Below are positions 7,152 to 11,102 of a stretch of DNA of 11,102 nt, in pieces. The DNA is taken from contig JAEEYY010000089.1 of assembly GCA_016288355.1 (NCBI GenBank), positions 1 through 11,102 on the forward strand, written 5' to 3'. Positions within the stretch are counted from its first letter, which is position 1, and each line of letters starts with the position of its first letter. This DNA comes from Synergistes sp. GTDB taxonomy: Bacteria > Synergistota > Synergistia > Synergistales > Synergistaceae. Position numbers and translations under genes: made by a program. The notes below the pieces were generated by a model. It was not told where the DNA came from and ran no database searches. It worked only from the letters and a program-made list of their open reading frames with translations.

Positions 7152-8570
7152 TTAGCCTTCCTCCGGCCTGTGACGCATAAGAACGGCGGCGCGGGCCTCC
7201 GGCAGTATCCTGTTTTTCATTATCCACCTGAAACAGATAAAATGCGCCGTGGATGTTATCACCCATGAGACCGGATACGACAAATAGACGACAGAAACCG
7301 TTCTAAGCGCCTCGATGCGGAAGACCGCCGCGATCCATACAAGCCGCAGCACGCATGAGCCGATAAGGGAAACTATGGTAGGCGCCACGGAAAAGCCCAG
7401 CCCGCGCACGACTCCCGCCATCGCTTCCATAACGCCACAGAGCGGATAGGTGCTGCACAGTATCAGTATGCGCTTCATTCCGGCGTCGATAACATTTCCG
7501 CTCGTGGAATATATGCCAAGCAGATCCCGTCCAAAGATAACAAAGAGAGCGCTCAACATGCCGCCTGTTGCTATCGTGCAGATAATGCCGCTGCGCAGCA
7601 CCTTATAAATGCGCTTAATGCGTCCCGCGCCGTAATTCTGGCTCGTGAAAGAAAGGATAGCCTGGTAAAACGCGTTCTGGGCAAAATAAATATACAGCTC
7701 CAGGTTCAGAGCCGCGGAATTTCCGGCCATCACCACCGCGCCGAAAGAGTTGATCGTGGACTGGATAACGACGTTTGACAATGAAAAAATAACTCCCTGC
7801 AGTCCGGCGGGGACGCCGATGCGCATTATCATCAAGAGCTTATCCGTGCTTATTCTGAGCTCAGAGAGGGAAAGACGCAGCGCGCCTTTTTCGCGCATCA
7901 GGCAGCGCACCACGAGCGCAGCGGATATGAACTGCGATATAACTGTGGCAAGAGCCACGCCTGCCACGTCGAGCCGCAGATTTACGACAAAAAAGAGATT
8001 CAGAAGCACATTGACGACGCCGGCTGCGGTAAGGTAAAGAAGAGGCCGCCTCGTATCCCCTACCGCGCGCAGCACGGCGCTGCCGAAGTTATAGAGCATC
8101 ATAGCCGGCATGCTCATAAAATAAATAACGAGATAGAGAGTGGCAAGCCGCAGCACCTCTTCCGGCGTCCTCATCAGAATAAGTATCCTGCGGGCGCAGA
8201 TCATGCCGCCCGCCATCAGCAAAAGCCCGGACGCAGCCCCTACGAGCATCGACGTGTGAATGGTGCGCGCAAGGCTCTCCTCATCCCTGGCGCCGTAATA
8301 ACGTGCGGCAAGAACGTTCGTTCCCACAGAGAGGCCTATAAAGAGATTTGTCAGAAGACCTATCAGAGAGCCGTTTGAACCCACCGCGGCAAGAGAATGA
8401 TCGCCGGCAAAGCGCCCCACGACTATGACGTCCGCTGTGTTGAAGAGCAGCTGCAGTATGCCGGAGCATACCAGCGGCACAGCGAAAAGCAGCATCTTCG
8501 GCATTATCGGGCCGCTGCTCATATCTATTTCATATTTTCCGCCGTTTTTTGAAAAGAGGCCGACGCCCAT
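7152..8570 (-). CDS. MATE family multidrug/metabolite efflux transporter
   Basis: An inner-membrane cation-coupled exporter of 472 aa with about 12 transmembrane segments, a standard MATE length. The N-terminal half has the family hallmark NTADVIVVGRFAGDHSLAAV (residues 44-63), preceded by the amphipathic SSGPIMPKMLLFAVPLV entry common in the bacterial NorM/DinF-like branch. An internal repeat of six helices follows in the second half. Family members export cationic drugs, dyes or endogenous metabolites in exchange for Na+ or H+; the cargo here is unknown. The start at ATG 8570 has AAAGGA seven bases upstream. The gene has its own promoter signals at 8594-8619, and the CPA1 antiporter follows it 63 bases downstream, so a pump and an ion-cycling antiporter may be expressed together. 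That functional link is inference. Confidence 0.94.
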   Translation of the reverse strand: MGVGLFSKNGGKYEIDMSSGPIMPKMLLFAVPLVCSGILQLLFNTADVIVVGRFAGDHSLAAVGSNGSLIGLLTNLFIGLSVGTNVLAARYYGARDEESLARTIHTSMLVGAASGLLLMAGGMICARRILILMRTPEEVLRLATLYLVIYFMSMPAMMLYNFGSAVLRAVGDTRRPLLYLTAAGVVNVLLNLFFVVNLRLDVAGVALATVISQFISAALVVRCLMREKGALRLSLSELRISTDKLLMIMRIGVPAGLQGVIFSLSNVVIQSTINSFGAVVMAGNSAALNLELYIYFAQNAFYQAILSFTSQNYGAGRIKRIYKVLRSGIICTIATGGMLSALFVIFGRDLLGIYSTSGNVIDAGMKRILILCSTYPLCGVMEAMAGVVRGLGFSVAPTIVSLIGSCVLRLVWIAAVFRIEALRTVSVVYLSYPVSWVITSTAHFICFRWIMKNRILPEARAAVLMRHRPEEG

Positions 8571-8593
8571 CTTGTTTTCCTTTCAGACCGTAC

Positions 8594-8611
8594 CGGTCAA
8601 TATTCCGGTCA
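8594..8611 (-). repeat. Direct repeat CCGGTCA x2, possible operator at the MATE transcription start
   Basis: CCGGTCA occurs at 8594-8600 and again at 8605-8611, an 11-base period, which is one turn of the helix. On the coding strand it reads TGACCGG-4-TGACCGG. The same stretch holds an inverted pair, ACCGG (8592-8596) with CCGGT (8605-8609). It abuts the -10 box and covers the expected start of transcription, where a repressor would block initiation. No regulator gene is next to it, so this rests on position and symmetry only. Confidence 0.4.
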
Positions 8612-8619
8612 TTATAGCA
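8611..8619 (-). promoter_or_regulatory. Extended -10 promoter for the MATE-antiporter operon
   Basis: Read on the minus strand this is TGCTATAAT, a perfect -10 hexamer with the TG dinucleotide of an extended -10 element. It lies about 41 bases before the MATE start, implying transcription from roughly 8604. No good -35 sequence is visible at 16-18 bases upstream, which fits an extended -10 promoter. Confidence 0.6.
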
Positions 8620-8690
8620 TAATGATGCTGATAATCACGTTTCATTAAAAAAACTGTATAAAAACGCTTTTACGTCTTTTTTGCACAAAA

Positions 8691-8724
8691 ATGCGGGGCG
8701 TCCTTTACAGGATGTCCCGCGCAT
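8691..8724 (-). terminator. Probable terminator of the L,D-transpeptidase / small-protein operon
   Basis: The arms 8693-8703 and 8710-8720 form an 11-bp stem around a 6-base loop. In minus-strand RNA two positions are A-C mismatches, while in + strand RNA they are G-U pairs. On the minus strand the hairpin is followed by ATTTTTG, so it most likely ends the small-protein gene, whose stop is at 8734, before the MATE promoter. The imperfect stem lowers confidence. Confidence 0.6.
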
Positions 8725-8733
8725 AAAGCGGTA

Positions 8734-8964
8734 TTATTTATCGTAGCCTAACTCTTTTTTTGTTTTTTCTATATCCGCCTTTGTTTCACTGATCCAGCGC
8801 TCAAGAGTCTCGGGAGGTATCTTTTTCGATTTAGGACCGTTCATTAAAGTTTCAAGTTTTTTTTCCTGGATCTTCAGCCACTCGACCTTGGCTTCACGGA
8901 ACTGGATATCGGCGACCGCGTTGCCTCGTTCGCCGTCATCCTCCTTTATGAAAGCTCTGCTCAT
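8734..8964 (-). CDS. Small charged coiled-coil protein, 76 aa, coupled to the L,D-transpeptidase
   Basis: I do not recognise this protein. It is 76 aa, highly charged, with no signal peptide or membrane segment, so probably cytoplasmic. The N-terminus MSRAFIKEDDGE resembles the short leader found before the coiled coil in some GreA/GreB-like proteins of proteobacteria, but no GreA/B C-terminal domain is present. Two helices are likely: about 20-41 and about 51-72, the second rich in Glu and Lys, separated by a PKSKKIPPE turn. The start is ATG 8964, which shares its A with the stop of the L,D-transpeptidase (TAATG) and has AGGAG eight bases upstream; a longer reading from 9078 would overlap the transpeptidase and has no reason to be used. 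The one-base overlap implies translational coupling. Function unknown. Confidence 0.75.
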   Translation of the reverse strand: MSRAFIKEDDGERGNAVADIQFREAKVEWLKIQEKKLETLMNGPKSKKIPPETLERWISETKADIEKTKKELGYDK

Positions 8965-9494
8965 TAAATCGTCTCCTGGGAGAAGGGCACTCCGTCGCTG
9001 TCCACGATCACCAGCTTCATATTTGGCTTTACATATGTGACCAGCTCGTTGATGTCTTTGTTTTTCAGGCGTATGCATCCGTGCGTGGCCCAGCGGCCGA
9101 CTGACGCAGGGTTGTTAGTTCCGTGTATCGCTATCTGCCACTTGTTGTAGAAAGATATCAGCTTTGATCCGTAGACGCCTTCTGACGGCTCTCCCGGCTC
9201 GTTGAACCACGCGGGGTCATAGACCAGTTTGCTTGCATCCTGCAGAACGCGGTATATCGTATAGGTGCCGGTAGGCGTGATGAGATCCATGCGCGACGTC
9301 TTGACCTTGCCGCGCCCGCGTCCGACGGAGACCGGCCAGCTCTTTACCGCGTCGCTTCCGCGGAAAAGCGTGAGCCTGACCTTTTCCTTGTTGATGCGGA
9401 TCCAGTATTCATCGGACTTTGGAGACCATGCCGCTGAAGAAGGAGCCGCGTATAATAAGAGCGCTAAAAGCGAAAACAATAATATTTTTTTCAT
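8964..9494 (-). CDS. Secreted L,D-transpeptidase (YkuD domain)
   Basis: A periplasmic enzyme of 176 aa with an N-terminal signal peptide (MKK, a Leu-rich core, cleavage likely after the SSA near residue 21). The YkuD domain spans about residues 30-166. Its catalytic signature is complete: His124 in IAIHGTNNPASVG, then the ATHGCIRL motif with His138, catalytic Cys140 and Arg142. Such enzymes attack the L-Lys/mDAP-D-Ala bond of peptidoglycan stem peptides to make 3-3 crosslinks, attach proteins such as Braun's lipoprotein, or cleave such links; which applies here is not visible. I chose ATG 9494 over one at 9530 because it has GGAG seven bases upstream and puts the signal peptide at the N-terminus. 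It overlaps the 76-aa gene by one base. There is no peptidoglycan-binding domain; the catalytic domain is minimal. Confidence 0.94.
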   Translation of the reverse strand: MKKILLFSLLALLLYAAPSSAAWSPKSDEYWIRINKEKVRLTLFRGSDAVKSWPVSVGRGRGKVKTSRMDLITPTGTYTIYRVLQDASKLVYDPAWFNEPGEPSEGVYGSKLISFYNKWQIAIHGTNNPASVGRWATHGCIRLKNKDINELVTYVKPNMKLVIVDSDGVPFSQETI

Positions 9495-9529
9495 AATAAC
9501 ACTCCAGTTTAAGTATATTATCAACAGCA

Positions 9530-9535
9530 ATTATA
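9530..9535 (-). promoter_or_regulatory. Possible -10 element of the L,D-transpeptidase gene
   Basis: A perfect TATAAT reads on the minus strand about 36 bases before the transpeptidase start at 9494, in an AT-rich stretch (9495-9590). No convincing -35 hexamer stands 16-18 bases upstream. Position and match are good, but the composition makes chance hits likely. Confidence 0.4.
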
Positions 9536-9687
9536 ATACAAATATCCTCTTTCTGTTGTCTGTTCTCTTCTGTTTTTTAATGCAAAAATAACAAAAACCG
9601 ATGACCGCGCTCTGCTGCGCAGGCCGGATACGGCAATAAAGAAAGAATGCGGTACACCTTTTGCCGTTTCATACACGGAGCGCTGTA
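9536..9687. other. Intergenic stretch without a recognised gene
   Basis: Between the likely transpeptidase promoter and the adhesin terminator lie about 150 bases. The left part is AT-rich, the right part (9595-9687) GC-rich with short inverted repeats such as CGGCAA (9632-9637) and TTGCCG (9661-9666). I see no coding potential, RNA gene or mobile-element end. Confidence 0.5.
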
Positions 9688-9721
9688 TAAAGAGCCGCGG
9701 GGAAGACCCCGCGGCTCTTTA
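9688..9721 (-). terminator. Strong terminator after the adhesin gene
   Basis: A perfect 15-bp stem pairs 9688-9702 with 9707-9721 around the tetraloop at 9703-9706. It has a GC-rich core and an A/T-rich base so that the minus-strand transcript leaves through CTCTTTATAC. It lies 52 bases after the adhesin stop and isolates that gene from the L,D-transpeptidase gene. The + strand version is nearly as good (CTCTTTACTGTTTTC). Confidence 0.85.
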
Positions 9722-9773
9722 CTGTTTTCATATCCAGGCAGGTTCGCGGCGCATCAGGCCGCACCTCCGGCGC

Positions 9774-11102
9774 TTATTTCTTTCCTGACTCCTCCATAAG
9801 CTTCCTGACCTGCTCCTTCAGCTCTTCATAGCCTGCGCGCAGCTCTTCGTTGCTTGCTTTCAGCTTTTCGTTCTCGGCCTTGAGCGCCGTTATCTCGTCC
9901 TGCATAACATATGTCGCGCTGATCGGGCCTGCCTTGTAGCGGTCAGGAATCCCGACCTTTTTGGCTCCCACTCTGAACGTCACGCCCGCGTTCGCAAGCA
10001 CTCTGTGCTCCGAGCCGCCGTAGGACGCTCCCACGTGGAACATCACGTTCTCCCGCATGTAGTGAGCTACTCCCACCGCTACCGCGGCTGTCCCCCTGTA
10101 CGCGCCTACCGCCGCCATTATCTGCGTAGGCTCAAGCGGGTCGTACTGTATCGGCTTGAGCCCGGCTAAGGCCGCGGTCTCCGCTCCCAGATCCTCTATC
10201 TCGTCGGAGAGTTCGCTGTAGGCCCTGTACAGGTTGTCCGTGCTTTCTGTAAGCTGGCCGACCGTGGCAGCATCCGTCGGGGCCGTGCCTGCCGCAACAT
10301 TGCTTATCCTGTTGCCGCCCGCCGATATGCCGTCGTTGTTTATCACTACTTCGCCTGCCGCCGTGTTTACTCTTACCGCATTGCTCTTTATGCCGGAGGC
10401 GTTTATCTCGGTGCCGCCCGCTACCGTCATGCTGTCGGCCACTGTCAGTCTCTGTGTCTCGGGCGCCGCTGCGAGGTTTACTTCATATGCGCCTGCTGCG
10501 TTCTTTGTTATTTCTATGTTGCTGCCTCCGTTTACCGTTACTGTGTTGTTTTCCTCGTTTATCGTTTCCGTTTCGCCGTTTACAGACAGCTGCCAGCTTC
10601 CGGCGCCTGTCCCTCCGGCTACGTGCCCGGCGTTTTCTTCTCTGCCGTCTGTGTAGTCTATTATGAGGTCTCCGTCGGCGTTTACAGCGGCAGTCACTAT
10701 GCCTGTACCGTCAGCGCCGGCCGGGCCTGTCTCGCCCTGCGGACCTTGCGGCCCGGCAGCGCCTGTGGCACCGGCGTCTCCTTTATCGCCCTTTTCTCCC
10801 TGCGGACCCTGCGCTCCTGCCGGGCCCTGAGGACCGACAGCTCCTGCAGCTCCTGTGTCACCTTTATCTCCTTTTTCGCCCTGCGGGCCCTGGGGGCCTG
10901 TGGCTCCTGTTGCTCCTGTGTCGCCCTTATCGCCCTTTTCTCCCTGAGGACCCTGAGCCCCTGCCGGACCCTGCGGACCGGTGGCTCCGGTTGCTCCGGT
11001 ATCGCCCTTATCGCCTTTTTCGCCCTGCGGGCCCTGGGGACCTGTGGCCCCTGTTGCTCCGGTGTCGCCCTTATCGCCCTTTTCTCCCTGAGGACCCTGA
11101 GC
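9774..11102 (-). CDS. Trimeric autotransporter adhesin with collagen-like stalk and YadA anchor (3' part of gene)
   Basis: The reading frame is open to the window edge, so the N-terminus, signal peptide and any head domain are outside; 442 codons are visible. In order: 44 uninterrupted Gly-X-Y triplets (11102-10707); a linker and beta-rich region (10706-10317) with short repeats of the type AINNDG / VNGGSNIEI; a YadA stalk motif GNRISNVAAGTAPTDAATVG (10316-10251); a short coiled coil leading to the YadA anchor (GLKPIQYDPLEP through VTFRVG, 10163-9966); and a 63-residue extension (9965-9777) with a coiled coil, ending ESGKK. In this family three chains form one 12-stranded outer-membrane barrel (type Vc secretion) and display the stalk outside. 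A collagen triple helix and a trimeric anchor suit each other. A GTG at 10697 is not the start, because the Gly-X-Y frame continues upstream of it. Role in adhesion is inferred from the family. Confidence 0.93.
   Translation of the reverse strand, partial: AQGPQGEKGDKGDTGATGATGPQGPQGEKGDKGDTGATGATGPQGPAGAQGPQGEKGDKGDTGATGATGPQGPQGEKGDKGDTGAAGAVGPQGPAGAQGPQGEKGDKGDAGATGAAGPQGPQGETGPAGADGTGIVTAAVNADGDLIIDYTDGREENAGHVAGGTGAGSWQLSVNGETETINEENNTVTVNGGSNIEITKNAAGAYEVNLAAAPETQRLTVADSMTVAGGTEINASGIKSNAVRVNTAAGEVVINNDGISAGGNRISNVAAGTAPTDAATVGQLTESTDNLYRAYSELSDEIEDLGAETAALAGLKPIQYDPLEPTQIMAAVGAYRGTAAVAVGVAHYMRENVMFHVGASYGGSEHRVLANAGVTFRVGAKKVGIPDRYKAGPISATYVMQDEITALKAENEKLKASNEELRAGYEELKEQVRKLMEESGKK
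9783..9908 (-). other. C-terminal coiled coil beyond the YadA barrel
   Basis: After the last barrel strand comes a linker, then about 42 residues with near-perfect heptads: one face carries Met followed by five Leu at exact 7-residue spacing, the other Ile, Asn, Asn, Tyr, Val. Characterised YadA-type anchors end at or near the last strand, so this segment would lie in the periplasm. The last residues are two lysines. Confidence 0.8.
9966..10163 (-). other. YadA-type outer-membrane anchor domain
   Basis: About 66 residues with four amphipathic beta strands, beginning GLKPIQYDPLEPTQIM and including AVGAYRGTAAVAVGVAHY and a GASYGG turn, ending NAGVTFRVG. This is the conserved translocation and anchor unit of type Vc autotransporters; three copies make one barrel. 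Confidence 0.9.
10707..11102 (-). repeat. Collagen-like Gly-X-Y array with 144-bp higher-order tandem repeat
   Basis: The region encodes 44 consecutive triplets, mainly PQG, EKG, DKG, DTG, ATG, PAG and AQG, with no interruption, and runs off the window. A 21-residue module (PQG EKG DKG DTG ATG ATG PQG) occurs twice, followed by PAG AQG, giving a 48-residue, 144-bp unit: 11102-10959, 10958-10815, and a partial third at 10814-10707 that degenerates at the end. The charged EKG-DKG pairs are typical of bacterial collagens, which lack hydroxyproline and stabilise the triple helix by salt bridges. Confidence 0.92.

Noticed and set aside
8734..8964. The 76-aa protein as a second Lpp-like wall anchor, because it is a coiled coil ending in Lys
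   Set aside because: It has no signal peptide or lipobox, so it is unlikely to reach the periplasm.
8734..9078. A 114-aa version of the small protein starting at 9078
   Set aside because: It would overlap the transpeptidase by over 100 bases, and the extra N-terminal residues look like an out-of-frame reading of the YkuD domain; ATG 8964 has a good ribosome binding site and a TAATG overlap.
9595..9687. Possible small RNA or gene remnant in the GC-rich gap before the adhesin terminator
   Set aside because: The inverted repeats are short and scattered, no promoter or reading frame supports transcription, and no known RNA fold is recognised.
9774..10697. Adhesin gene starting at GTG 10697 as a complete 307-aa protein
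   Set aside because: The same frame continues without a stop through the collagen repeats to the window edge, and no ribosome binding site precedes 10697.
10707..11102. Regularly repeated DNA that could suggest a CRISPR or other spacer array
   Set aside because: There are no unique spacers; the repeats stay in one frame and encode uninterrupted Gly-X-Y triplets.

Overview
The window looks like ordinary chromosome from a diderm (outer-membrane) anaerobe of about 55% GC. It carries a trimeric autotransporter adhesin with a YadA-type outer-membrane anchor, a secreted L,D-transpeptidase, glycogen metabolism and several transporters. The mix, the mid GC and the codon use would fit a Synergistota bacterium (Cloacibacillus/Synergistes type), but that is an impression and not a result. 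No tRNA, rRNA, CRISPR array, transposase or phage gene was seen.

Layout, left to right. (1) A TSUP-family permease on the + strand (61-840). (2) A minus-strand pair, glgB (4030-2081) followed 2 nt later by a class I/II aminotransferase (2078-900), closed by a strong hairpin terminator at 843-883. (3) A FAD-dependent GlcD-like 2-hydroxyacid dehydrogenase on + (4096-5538), divergent from glgB across a 65-bp spacer. Both genes of the divergent pair use non-ATG starts (TTG and GTG) with good ribosome binding sites. (4) A bidirectional terminator at 5563-5604. (5) A minus-strand pair, a MATE efflux pump (8570-7152) then a CPA1 K+(Na+)/H+ antiporter with a C-terminal RCK_C domain (7088-5631). An extended -10 promoter and a helically phased direct repeat precede the pump. 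(6) A minus-strand pair, a YkuD L,D-transpeptidase with signal peptide (9494-8964) overlapping by one base a 76-aa coiled-coil protein (8964-8734). (7) The 3' end of a large minus-strand adhesin gene (11102-9774, open at the window edge). It encodes a collagen-like Gly-X-Y stalk, a YadA stalk motif, a YadA anchor, and an unusual C-terminal coiled coil beyond the barrel.

Most of the window is recognisable housekeeping or transport. The most unusual part is the right end. A collagen-like array of at least 44 uninterrupted Gly-X-Y triplets is joined to a trimeric YadA anchor, and about 63 residues follow the last barrel strand, where YadA itself ends. Those residues form a near-perfect heptad zipper finishing in Lys-Lys. 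A signal-peptide L,D-transpeptidase is the next gene downstream. This suggests, as a hypothesis only, that the adhesin reaches through the periplasm and is attached to peptidoglycan either non-covalently or, like Braun's lipoprotein, through its C-terminal lysine.
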